Positions 17,979 through 26,046 of a stretch of DNA of 64,000 nt are shown piece after piece (within the stretch, counting starts at the first letter, position 1; every line of letters begins with the position of its first letter). The notes under the pieces were generated by a model. That model saw nothing but the letters and a program-made list of their open reading frames with translations. It had not been told where the DNA came from and ran no database searches. Made by a program: the position numbers and the translations under genes. This stretch comes from Nonlabens xylanidelens (GTDB lineage Bacteria > Bacteroidota > Bacteroidia > Flavobacteriales > Flavobacteriaceae). Where the stretch lies: contig NZ_PTJE01000009.1 of assembly GCF_002934445.1 (NCBI RefSeq), positions 60,956 through 124,955 of the forward strand. The letters are read 5' to 3'.

Positions 17979-18593
17979 CTAACCGTGATCAACAGTAATT
18001 GGGTTATTTAGAAATTCATTTAGCGTTTCTATATACAAATCATAATCTGTACTATACAGTAATTCACTAGGCCTAAAAGCAGTACCAGATAACTCTACTA
18101 TTTCATTTAGACTGTCATAATTATCATTAAACTCTGGATTATCTGCAAGTTTTACTACTTGTTCTCCTACTTCTAATTCTCTGATTTCTATTTCTTCGGT
18201 TCTTTCTTTACGTTTTGCATCATATTCAAGTGTGCGTTTTATGGCTAGTTTATTTAATCTAAACTCGGCATTACGTTTAAAGAATTTCTCAGCTAATAGG
18301 CTGAACCACCAGACGAATATATATGAAGAGAGCGCGGGAATTAAAACTAATTTGCTTATCGTCCAAACTGACAACCAGAAACCCTCTAAAGGATAAAAAT
18401 TGATGAGATAATCTAATTTTTCACCGTATATATCATCACTGTCAATGAACAATAGTGCGAATACAAACTTCCAGTTTGTAATAACCCACGCAATGAAAAA
18501 ATAGAAATACATTGGGCTGTAAAAGCGTTCTTTTACGACTTCTTGTATGTCTTTTGCTGTTTCTGTCACTATGTCTTTTGCCTCTTCTAACAT
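17979..18593 (-). CDS. Two-helix membrane protein with NW motif, in hsd operon
   Basis: 204 residues: an amphipathic N-terminal helix, then FYSPMYFYFFIAWVITNWKF as first membrane segment (about 26-50), a periplasmic loop, a second segment (about 78-98) ending in WWFSLLAEKFF, and a charged cytoplasmic helical domain. The layout and the P-x-x-F-x-F...AW-(I/F)-x-(T/M)-NW pattern match the solitary gene at 47007-47855. It lies 3 bp after hsdS and 56 bp before the 127 aa gene, so it is a built-in accessory of this type I system rather than a passer-by. Function unknown; a membrane anchor or a membrane-acting effector are the obvious possibilities. Confidence 0.75.
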   Translation of the reverse strand: MLEEAKDIVTETAKDIQEVVKERFYSPMYFYFFIAWVITNWKFVFALLFIDSDDIYGEKLDYLINFYPLEGFWLSVWTISKLVLIPALSSYIFVWWFSLLAEKFFKRNAEFRLNKLAIKRTLEYDAKRKERTEEIEIRELEVGEQVVKLADNPEFNDNYDSLNEIVELSGTAFRPSELLYSTDYDLYIETLNEFLNNPITVDHG

Positions 18594-18596
18594 ATT

Positions 18597-19769
18597 CTAT
18601 TTCTGAAATTCTTTGATTCTAATTTTTCCGTTCATTAGTTTGGGTAAAATTGTATTTCTCATTTTTTTAAGTTCAATAACCTGTAAGTTGTTGTTTCTTT
18701 TCTTATCCATTATTGATCTAACAATTGCTTCGTAATCACACAAAATATCTTTCGGAGGTAGAGCAACTTTTATATTTTTAATTGAATCGAAAGTAATTTG
18801 CGGAAAAGTGCCAGATCTGGCTTCTGCGGTTAGATTAAATTCATCAATCATTGATTGATTCTTGAATATTTGATACAATACAAAAGGACTAAAACCCTCC
18901 TTTGGTCTAATAATCATAAACTTTGTAGATACCACGTAGTTATCTTGTTCAAAATCTACAAATGCAAATCTCTTGTTCTTAGGACGAATCTCACTATACA
19001 AAATGTCGTGTTTGTAAATTGCTTTCTTTGCTTGACCCGGTAAGCTTTTTGGGTCAGATAAATTGTTATGCAAAAACTGTCCTTTTAATACATCTCCTGT
19101 ATTAATAAAAACAACTTTACCATCATCAAATTTGTATGTCTCAGAATGATTAAATGAGATTTCATTTAGCGACTTTAAAGACCAATTATTTTCAACTTCC
19201 TTTTCTTCTGGATTTATTACAAACCATTCATTAAATAATGTTTGTGCTATTGTTTCTAGAGTTTCATTCTGAGCTTTCAATAGTTCTATTTTATCATCGA
19301 AAGTTTTCAAAATTCTAACTATTGATTTTTGTTCACTTAAATTATTTGGAATGTTTAATGAAACTTTATTTAAGACAGAAGTTGTTAAGCTAGGTATCGC
19401 AGAACCAACATTTAGGTCTTCTAAATTAAACGTTTTTAAAAGATAATATAGATATCTAGGTATTACTTTTTCTTCATTAATTTGAGTATAGAATAGAGTG
19501 TCAACTGTCCAAAAAGGTTCATCTATGTAGAACAAATTTGAAAGTGTTCCTTTTCGCGGAATTAAAACTGAAGGTTTTCTATAAAGCCCCTTTTCAACAT
19601 ATCTCATTATACCTCCAGAACCATAGCACGGTATAACCCCTTCCTTTAATTTCTTATGATCTTTGCCATATTTAATATCACAAATAGCCTCTAATTCTGT
19701 ATTTATCCATCCATCAATTAATACATCTGTTTCCGCTTTCGCGAAAGCGTTATTATCTATACTACTCAT
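18597..19769 (-). CDS. hsdS: Type I restriction-modification specificity subunit S
   Basis: 390 residues with two target-recognition domains, each followed by a conserved helical spacer; the central one contains LSEQKSIVRILKTFDDKIEL and LFNEWF, typical of HsdS. It selects the asymmetric recognition sequence for both methylation and cleavage. Its ATG overlaps the hsdM stop (ATGA). Residues 8-12 (AFAKA) are written by a copy of the 16 bp palindrome at 19734-19749, giving an N-terminal extension before the first recognisable HsdS segment (WINTELEAICDIKYG). The length is normal, so the insertion seems tolerated. Confidence 0.93.
   Translation of the reverse strand: MSSIDNNAFAKAETDVLIDGWINTELEAICDIKYGKDHKKLKEGVIPCYGSGGIMRYVEKGLYRKPSVLIPRKGTLSNLFYIDEPFWTVDTLFYTQINEEKVIPRYLYYLLKTFNLEDLNVGSAIPSLTTSVLNKVSLNIPNNLSEQKSIVRILKTFDDKIELLKAQNETLETIAQTLFNEWFVINPEEKEVENNWSLKSLNEISFNHSETYKFDDGKVVFINTGDVLKGQFLHNNLSDPKSLPGQAKKAIYKHDILYSEIRPKNKRFAFVDFEQDNYVVSTKFMIIRPKEGFSPFVLYQIFKNQSMIDEFNLTAEARSGTFPQITFDSIKNIKVALPPKDILCDYEAIVRSIMDKKRNNNLQVIELKKMRNTILPKLMNGKIRIKEFQK
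19734..19749. repeat. 16 bp palindrome copy inside hsdS 5' end
   Basis: A perfect CGCTTTCGCGAAAGCG, 20 bp inside hsdS, in frame and read as AFAKA. One of nine copies in the window. Confidence 0.9.
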
Positions 19770-21310
19770 AAGCTAAACCCTATTTTTTCTAGTTGCGTTG
19801 CAATTTTTTCATTAAGGTCTGCTTCTTTATCCATTTGTTCTTTTAACGTGGTCGTAAGTGTTACTATTTTTTCTTCAAAAGGAATGCCGTCATCTTCTTC
19901 ATCTGGGATGCCTACATAGCGACCTGGTGTGAGTATGTAATCGTGTTTTTGTATTTCTTCTAGTGAGGCACTTTTACAATAGCCTTTTACATCTTTATAG
20001 TTTTCATCTTTACGCCAATTGTGATAGGTTTCTGTAATTTTCTGGATGTCGCCGTTGCCGTTCTCGTGAAAGTTACCTCGTTTTTTCTCATCGTCTTTAT
20101 CTGATAGATTTCTGTGTACTCTATCTTCTAGATAACCCATTTCTGAGGCATCTATAAACAGTGTTTCTTTACGTGTTTTATTACGACGTAAATACCAAAT
20201 ACACGCAGGAATACCAGTATTATAAAACAGTTGTTTGGGTAATGCAACGATACATTCTACTAGATTATGCTCTATGAAGTTTTTACGTATATCGCCCTCA
20301 CCAGCAGTATTAGAACTCAAGGAGCCGTTTGCCAATACGGTAGCCACCACACCACCTGGTGCCGTATGATATAACATATGCTGTAACCAACCATAGTTTG
20401 CGTTGCCATTAGGCGGAACGCCATACTGCCAGCGACCGTCTTCTTGTAGTATATCAACTCCCCAATCTTTTTGATTAAATGGTGGATTTGCTATTACAAA
20501 ATCTGCTTTCAAATCTGGGTGTGCATCTTTTAAGAAAGAGCCTTCGGTATTCCACGCCACAAATTTTGAGTTGATGTTGCGTATGGCGAGGTTCATTTTA
20601 GATAGTTTCCAGGTCGTCTGGTTGCTTTCTTGCCCGTACACCGTAATATCTTTGATATTACCTCGATGCTCGGTTACAAACTTCTCACTCATCACGAACA
20701 TACCACCAGAACCGCTTGCAGGATCATATACACGCCCTTTGTATGGTTCTATCATCTCTACCATTAACTTTACAATCGCTTTAGGTGTGTAGAATTGTCC
20801 TCCTTTTTTACCTTCGGCATTGGCAAACTCACCTAAGAAATATTCATATACACGACCAAAGAGGTCTTTTGAGTTTTCGTTTTCGGCTTGTAACTCCGTA
20901 TTGGAAATTAAATCTATGAGCTCGCCTAAGGCGGTTTTGTCTAGGTTTGCTTTACCATATACCTGTGGTAGTACATTCTTTAATTCTTTGTTTTCTTTTT
21001 CTATAGCTTCCATTGCCTCGTCTAGCGTCTGGCCAATAGTTGGCAATTTTGCTTGACCGTGTATGTGACTCCAACGTGCTACTTTAGGCACGAAGAAGGT
21101 ATTTTCTGCAATGTATTCGTCTCTATCTTCTGGATCGCTCCATTCGTCTGCATCTAACTTATCATAGAGTTCAGAAAAGGATTCTGAAATGTATTTTAAG
21201 AATACGAGACCTAATACTACGTGTTTGTATTCGGCTGCGTCTATATTCTTACGCAGTTTGTCTGCTGCTTTGAACAAATCTTGTTCAAAAGTGCTTTTTG
21301 TTTTTGCCAT
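19766..21310 (-). CDS. hsdM: Type I restriction-modification DNA methylase subunit M
   Basis: 514 residues, an N6-adenine methyltransferase. It has the N-terminal HsdM helical domain, motif I YDPASGSGGMF (195-205) for S-adenosylmethionine binding and the catalytic NPPF at 275-278 (DFVIANPPFNQKDWG). With HsdS it methylates the host target; with HsdR it forms the restriction complex. It starts immediately next to the stop of the XRE regulator gene and its own stop overlaps hsdS. The order regulator-M-S-accessory-R and overlaps point to one transcript. Confidence 0.95.
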   Translation of the reverse strand: MAKTKSTFEQDLFKAADKLRKNIDAAEYKHVVLGLVFLKYISESFSELYDKLDADEWSDPEDRDEYIAENTFFVPKVARWSHIHGQAKLPTIGQTLDEAMEAIEKENKELKNVLPQVYGKANLDKTALGELIDLISNTELQAENENSKDLFGRVYEYFLGEFANAEGKKGGQFYTPKAIVKLMVEMIEPYKGRVYDPASGSGGMFVMSEKFVTEHRGNIKDITVYGQESNQTTWKLSKMNLAIRNINSKFVAWNTEGSFLKDAHPDLKADFVIANPPFNQKDWGVDILQEDGRWQYGVPPNGNANYGWLQHMLYHTAPGGVVATVLANGSLSSNTAGEGDIRKNFIEHNLVECIVALPKQLFYNTGIPACIWYLRRNKTRKETLFIDASEMGYLEDRVHRNLSDKDDEKKRGNFHENGNGDIQKITETYHNWRKDENYKDVKGYCKSASLEEIQKHDYILTPGRYVGIPDEEDDGIPFEEKIVTLTTTLKEQMDKEADLNEKIATQLEKIGFSL

Positions 21311-21511
21311 TTATGAGTTGATGCTAGTTGTTTTTAATAGTTCTTTTGGGTCTACATTTAAGATTTTAGCAATCTTATATAATACTTCTAAGCTCGGTTG
21401 TGCACGGTTCTGAACATATCCATTTACCGTGTTAAAGCTTTTACCTAACTGGTCTGCAAGCCATACTTGCTTAATTCCTTTCTGCTCTAAGACTTCTTTT
21501 ATCCTGTTCAT
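21311..21511 (-). CDS. XRE-family HTH regulator of the hsd operon
   Basis: 66 residues forming one Cro/C1-type helix-turn-helix: KGIKQVWLADQLGKSFNTVN then GYVQNRAQPSLEVLYKIAKI. The C-terminal tail is short, so it is a minimal controller-type protein. It is the first gene of the restriction operon, with its stop abutting the hsdM ATG. Such controllers delay nuclease expression when the island enters a new host; this role is inferred from position. The 160 bp between it and the divergent gene at 21672 should contain its operator. Confidence 0.88.
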   Translation of the reverse strand: MNRIKEVLEQKGIKQVWLADQLGKSFNTVNGYVQNRAQPSLEVLYKIAKILNVDPKELLKTTSINS

Positions 21512-21671
21512 TTCAAAGGGATTTTGAGTTTAAAGATAGAAATTATTGTGTATTAATATACTGTAATGCGTTATATAACTATTAATTAGGTACAAGTAAA
21601 ATACCTATTAATGGGTATTGTTTAATGGACAGAATTAATTAGATTTATAAATTAAACTTAACTAACCCGTT

Positions 21672-24014
21672 ATGAAACAATATTTTACGTTACTATTTTT
21701 AATAATTTCAGTCGTTGCTTATTCACAACGAAATGCCCCAGTAGCGGGAGATGCTGCAACATTAACTGACCTTATACATAAGGATTATAGTCTTGTGGAT
21801 ATATCTAAGGTTAAAGAAGAAATGAATAGAGATCGTAAGAAGGTTATATCTCTATTAAGAAGGTATATATACGATTGTAAATTAGAGGTTTATAATACTA
21901 AAGTTGGGAGTCCAGAAAAGGAGGTTGGATTATTGGAGGCCATACAATATCACAACAATATAATAAGTGAAAATAAATCTCTTATAACAGAATTAAATGA
22001 AAAATTATTAAAAGAAAATAAGTCATCTTTTAGTGCTATTAAAATTGATGAATACAATCAAAATATATTAACTGCTAGGTTAGATATAGAAAAAATTAAT
22101 TTTAGTGCTGATTCATTGAAATTAACAAATCTCAAAGATTGTTCATCCTCTAACCCTTATGTAAAAGAGATACTTAAACGGTTTTCAAAAAAGTATGAGC
22201 AATCTTACGCAAGTATGACAGATGAATATGCAAGAGCGTCTTCAATAAATAATATAAATAAGAGTTTACCTATACTCGGTGGAGATCTTGCGTTAGAAAC
22301 ATTTATTGATGGATTAAGTGGTTTTATTGCAAATAGAACGAAGCAGGAACTACAAGTGTATGCTTTTGATAAACTCAAAAAATATGTTGAACTCACTGAT
22401 TGTTCTAAAATTGAAGATCCAAAAAAAAAGGCAAAATGTTTAGAGGAATTAAAAAGTCAACAAAAAAAACAACAATTATTGGCTGAACTTCAAATTATAC
22501 TTCCAACAACTACTAGGTTTTTAAAAGACTATCAATTAACTAATATTAATAATCTAGGTAATGATCTGAAGGAGAATTTAGAAAAAGACTTTGACCAATT
22601 ACTTGTTAATATTCCTCAATTAAAAGAAAGTAATCGATTTAAAGATAAGCCAGAACTTAAACTTGCTCTTAAGGGAGTAGAGTTTATTAATCAATTAAAT
22701 AAGACTAAGAACCCTGTTGAATTAATAGATATTTTAAGTCGGGATAAAGAATTGAAGGAATTACTATTTGAAGTTACAAAAGAGGAAACAGCTTATGAAA
22801 ATTTAAATGCGGTTTCTCTATTGGTACATTCTTTAACTATTGTTTCCAATAGTGAAAGACGTTTTGTGAGTCTCGAATTCTTATCTAATTATAGTACAGA
22901 TATTAATTACAACTTATTATATTTTGGGTTTCTTCACAATCAATCAAAATATCATTATTTCATAGATGGGTTCCCTACTGATAAATTGATGACTAATATT
23001 AGTGTAGATGATCTAGAAAATGGCATAAGTAAACTTTATAATGTTCAACAAGATATTGGAAGAATTTTAGCAAGTGCAGAAAGAATCTATCAAAATGCGA
23101 GAAAAATTAGAATAGCAAGTCAAAATAGTGAAACTAAGATTGAACCTGAAACAGTTCATATTTATGTAGAGGACATAATTAATTTTATTGAAGATTCATA
23201 TGGAACATACATCGAAATTAGAACCGATTTCTCAATAAGCAATCCAGTAGCCCCTGAAGAAAACGTAGGAACAACAGCTACTTCAACTACAATTTCTGTT
23301 GATTTAGAAAAATATTTTTCAACCGCCCATTTTGCAAATAAATTACTTTTAGATTTAAGAAAGAAGAGATATAATAATGTTCTTTTTGACGCTTTATCAT
23401 TAGGAGTTGACTTAACCGAAAAAAGTGATTTAAACTTTGATATCACTGAAGAATTAGCCCGAGTTTTAAATTTTTATGCCAATGTAGCCAACGCTAAAGA
23501 TTCAGAAGGTGTTGAGAAGGCCATAAGTGCCTTTGCTATGCCACAAGGCAGCTATAAGAGTAAGCAGAAAGCTAATATTTATGTAGGTCTTGATACTTAT
23601 CCAGGTTTAATCTTTGGTTTAGATTTAAACGGATATGAAGGTAATGAAAGTGCCTTTGCTGTAGGAATTACTGCACCTGTTGGTATAACTATAAAGCCAA
23701 AATTTACAGGTAAAGGAAGCTTTTTTGTAAGTGTAATTGATATAGCCGCGCCATTTCGATTGAGATTTGATAATGCAGACGAAACTCGAACAATATCTGA
23801 TTATACATTTGAAAATATTTTGGCACCAGGATTATATTATAGTACACCATTAGGAGATAGCCCAATTTCAATAAATATAGGTACTCAATATGGCCCTCAA
23901 TTAGATTTTGAAGAAAATTCCGAAGGCGCTATAACGAATACGATTAAAGATTCTTTTAGAATAGGTGTAGGATTAGTTGTAGACATCCCTTTATATAGTA
24001 TATACAGAAAATAA
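21672..24014 (+). CDS. Large exported protein with C-terminal beta-barrel-like domain
   Basis: 780 residues with a clear signal peptide (MKQYFTLLFLIISVVAYSQ). The bulk (about 30-600) is charged and helical, with many Lys/Glu/Asn and coiled-coil potential. The last ~130 residues change to alternating beta strands (YVGLDTYPGLIFGLDLNGY ... ISINIGTQYGPQLDF) and end in an aromatic-rich strand, as in small outer-membrane barrels. I do not recognise a family. It is divergent from the restriction operon and 1 bp from the protease gene, so the two form a functional pair, perhaps a surface receptor or substrate with its processing enzyme. Confidence 0.75.
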   Translation: MKQYFTLLFLIISVVAYSQRNAPVAGDAATLTDLIHKDYSLVDISKVKEEMNRDRKKVISLLRRYIYDCKLEVYNTKVGSPEKEVGLLEAIQYHNNIISENKSLITELNEKLLKENKSSFSAIKIDEYNQNILTARLDIEKINFSADSLKLTNLKDCSSSNPYVKEILKRFSKKYEQSYASMTDEYARASSINNINKSLPILGGDLALETFIDGLSGFIANRTKQELQVYAFDKLKKYVELTDCSKIEDPKKKAKCLEELKSQQKKQQLLAELQIILPTTTRFLKDYQLTNINNLGNDLKENLEKDFDQLLVNIPQLKESNRFKDKPELKLALKGVEFINQLNKTKNPVELIDILSRDKELKELLFEVTKEETAYENLNAVSLLVHSLTIVSNSERRFVSLEFLSNYSTDINYNLLYFGFLHNQSKYHYFIDGFPTDKLMTNISVDDLENGISKLYNVQQDIGRILASAERIYQNARKIRIASQNSETKIEPETVHIYVEDIINFIEDSYGTYIEIRTDFSISNPVAPEENVGTTATSTTISVDLEKYFSTAHFANKLLLDLRKKRYNNVLFDALSLGVDLTEKSDLNFDITEELARVLNFYANVANAKDSEGVEKAISAFAMPQGSYKSKQKANIYVGLDTYPGLIFGLDLNGYEGNESAFAVGITAPVGITIKPKFTGKGSFFVSVIDIAAPFRLRFDNADETRTISDYTFENILAPGLYYSTPLGDSPISINIGTQYGPQLDFEENSEGAITNTIKDSFRIGVGLVVDIPLYSIYRK

Positions 24015-24015
24015 G

Positions 24016-25389
24016 ATGAAACAATTTATTGGTTTATGCCTCTTTCTCTTTGTATCTTTTATGTATTCTCAGAATACTGAGGTAAAAGAAAAATCAAATC
24101 AAAGATTACAAAAAGACCGAGTCAAAGGTTATATTTTCAAAAGCGATACTGTTTCTAGTATGGATGTATATAAATTAATGCAGCAGTTGCAATTACCTAC
24201 AGAAGAATTCAAGTCTAAAGAAAGGAGTATTGAAAAAATTGAAAGTGAGTCTTTTTATTTAAATGATAGAGATTTTGGTATTTACTTTGAACAAATTCAA
24301 AATCAACCATTGATTTTAGAATCGCAACAGCAAGCACAGCAGCAAGTACAGCAGCAAGTACAACTTCAAGAACAAGAGCAGATGAGCGCAACAGCTAAAT
24401 CTATAAGTGAGTCTGAAAGCGAGCGTGTAACCACATCACTTGATAGTTATCGTAGTGAAGATGCTATGGAAACTCAGACAATTATAATGTTTGCACAGGA
24501 AGCTGAACTTCTAAGCGAAAGTGAAAGTGAAAAAGTAAGTGGCTCTAAAAAAAAACGTTATTTCATTTATAAAGGTAAAAAGGAAGAGAAATTAAAAGGG
24601 CCTAGTGATTATGACAGTAGGATTGAGATACTTGAGCTTGATAGTAACAGTGATTGGCAAAAAAAGATTCTGACTTCTAGTCAAAGTGTAGGTGTTATTG
24701 TTGAAAAAGAGAAACTACTAGCTTTAAACAAAGACACTTATCAAATTAATAGTTCCCTGACACTAAAAGACAGATACAATGTTTGTGAGGATGTACCTTT
24801 TAATAATCAAGTACTTCTGGGAGAAGGAACTGCCTTCGTAAAATCTAATATTACTCTACTTACTGCGAAACACGTATTTACAAGGCCACCCTCTGATTAT
24901 GTTGTTATTTTTGAATACTATACCATCAATAAATTAGGCGAGGTCTTATCTTTTGTGGACAAAAAAAATACTTATAATATCACTTCTGTATCTAGAAAAA
25001 TAAACGCATTAGATATTGTAGAATTTGAAGTTGATAGATCGTTAGACAGAGCTATCCTACCAGTCGGAAATTCGAGGGATGTACAAGATACGGACGAAAT
25101 TTATATGTTAGGTTACCCTCTTGGACTTCCTATGAAATTAACTATTAATGCTCGCATAATAAATGACTCTCAGCCACAATACTTTTATACTGATTTCGAC
25201 AGCTTTGCAGGAAACTCAGGCTCTCCTGTATTAAACCTAACCACCAATAAAGTTATTGGAGTTTTAGTTTCTGGAATTGATGATTTTACATTCAATGGAA
25301 ACTGTTTTGAAACTGTGGTTTGTGCTGATGTGTCTTGCTTTAAGGAGAAAGTTATCAGAATAGAAGAAATTATGAAATATTTTGATTGA
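24016..25389 (+). CDS. Secreted trypsin-like serine protease with Q-rich linker
   Basis: 457 residues with a signal peptide (MKQFIGLCLFLFVSFMYSQ). The N-terminal half is low-complexity: a Gln-rich stretch (about 103-122) and two Ser-Glu repeats (SESESE). The C-terminal domain is a chymotrypsin-fold protease with GEGTAF, catalytic His286 in LLTAKHV, Asp344 in SLDRAIL and Ser401 in FAGNSGSPV. It begins 1 bp after the exported partner and overlaps the following gene (TGATG). The complete triad suggests an active periplasmic or secreted protease. Placement in a defence island raises the question of an envelope-level immune role. Confidence 0.85.
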   Translation: MKQFIGLCLFLFVSFMYSQNTEVKEKSNQRLQKDRVKGYIFKSDTVSSMDVYKLMQQLQLPTEEFKSKERSIEKIESESFYLNDRDFGIYFEQIQNQPLILESQQQAQQQVQQQVQLQEQEQMSATAKSISESESERVTTSLDSYRSEDAMETQTIIMFAQEAELLSESESEKVSGSKKKRYFIYKGKKEEKLKGPSDYDSRIEILELDSNSDWQKKILTSSQSVGVIVEKEKLLALNKDTYQINSSLTLKDRYNVCEDVPFNNQVLLGEGTAFVKSNITLLTAKHVFTRPPSDYVVIFEYYTINKLGEVLSFVDKKNTYNITSVSRKINALDIVEFEVDRSLDRAILPVGNSRDVQDTDEIYMLGYPLGLPMKLTINARIINDSQPQYFYTDFDSFAGNSGSPVLNLTTNKVIGVLVSGIDDFTFNGNCFETVVCADVSCFKEKVIRIEEIMKYFD

Positions 25390-25715
25390 TGAAAGTGCTA
25401 TTTATATGTTTTGCTAATAAGCAGCGGTCGAAGACTGCTGAAGACTATTTTTCATCAAAATATGGAGTGCACGAATTTTTGAATGCCGGTACTACTATTA
25501 AGATTTGTAGAAAGGAAGGTACTACAGAACTGACTTAAGATTTATTGAAGTGGGCAGACCAAGTGTTTGTGATGGAACAGCGACATCTTGCACAAATACA
25601 GAAACATACTGGCTCTACATATTATTCTAAAATCAATGTTTTGGATATCCCTGACGTGTTTAAGTACTATGATGCTGATTTAATTGAGTTACTTGAAGAG
25701 AAGGTGGGATTTTGA
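25389..25715 (+). pseudogene. LMW protein-tyrosine-phosphatase-like gene, broken by a stop
   Basis: Reading from ATG 25389 gives a small protein with the phosphatase loop CFANKQRS (Cys7-x5-Arg13) at the N terminus and IPDVFKYYD late, the general-acid Asp region, as in a short Bacteroidota branch of low-molecular-weight tyrosine phosphatase-like proteins. Codon 50 is TAA (25536-25538), after which the same frame continues for 58 codons to TGA at 25713-25715 with good family-like sequence (LLKWADQVFVMEQRH). It overlaps the protease stop as TGATG, so it was the third gene of that operon. Either it is inactivated or the TAA is recoded. Confidence 0.75.
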
Positions 25716-25719
25716 AACG

Positions 25720-25739
25720 ACCATTATAATGGTTTTTTT
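25720..25739 (+). terminator. Palindrome plus T run after the phosphatase remnant
   Basis: ACCATTATAATGGT (25720-25733) is a perfect palindrome followed by seven T. A likely end of the plus-strand three-gene operon. Confidence 0.6.
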
Positions 25740-25746
25740 AAATCGG

Positions 25747-25771
25747 AAAGAGCCGCATAATGCGGCTCTTT
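25747..25771. terminator. Bidirectional terminator between convergent genes
   Basis: AAAGAGCCGC 25747-25756 pairs with GCGGCTCTTT 25762-25771 around ATAAT, with T on the plus side and A on the other. It separates the phosphatase remnant from the small minus-strand gene. Confidence 0.85.
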
Positions 25772-25882
25772 TTAGTTAGGTGTAGATCTCTTGTGTCTTG
25801 GCACCTTTACTGTTTTTGTTCCCACCTTTTTTGTATGAGGCTTTACGGTAACAATCTTTTTTCCTTCAGCAGTTTTAGCCAT
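25772..25882 (-). CDS. 36 aa highly basic small protein
   Basis: ATG at 25880-25882 and TAA at 25772-25774 enclose MAKTAEGKKIVTVKPHTKKV followed by GTKTVKVPRHKRSTPN. More than a third of residues are Lys, Arg or His, with a K-V/T pattern, and there is no hydrophobic segment, which suggests nucleic-acid binding. It lies directly next to a strong terminator, as expected at a gene end. I do not know a named family. No start signal is diagnostic in this phylum, so the call rests on the clean frame, composition and flanking terminator. Confidence 0.5.
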   Translation of the reverse strand: MAKTAEGKKIVTVKPHTKKVGTKTVKVPRHKRSTPN

Positions 25883-26009
25883 AATAAAAAGATTTAGAGC
25901 TTCAACAAAAAGAGTGAAGCTATCTCTTTTTAGAATTTATTTTTTCCTCTGATAAAGTCTCTGTACATTCGTCTCGTCAAAAAAAGGATCTACAAAGATT
26001 TTTAGAGAG

Positions 26010-26046
26010 GCAGGCTGAAATTCTAATTCAAAAGCCTGCTTTTTTT
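26010..26046 (+). terminator. Terminator-like hairpin near the subtilisin gene end
   Basis: GCAGGCT 26010-26016 pairs with AGCCTGC 26033-26039 and is followed by T26040-26046. The T run is on the plus strand, so it would stop plus-strand transcripts entering the protease gene from its 3' end; I see no plus-strand gene in 25883-26009. Confidence 0.6.

Noticed and set aside
24330..24400. Short CAGCAAGTACAG-type repeats as a CRISPR array
   Set aside because: They are codon-level repeats of a Gln-rich linker inside the protease gene, with no spacers and no cas genes.
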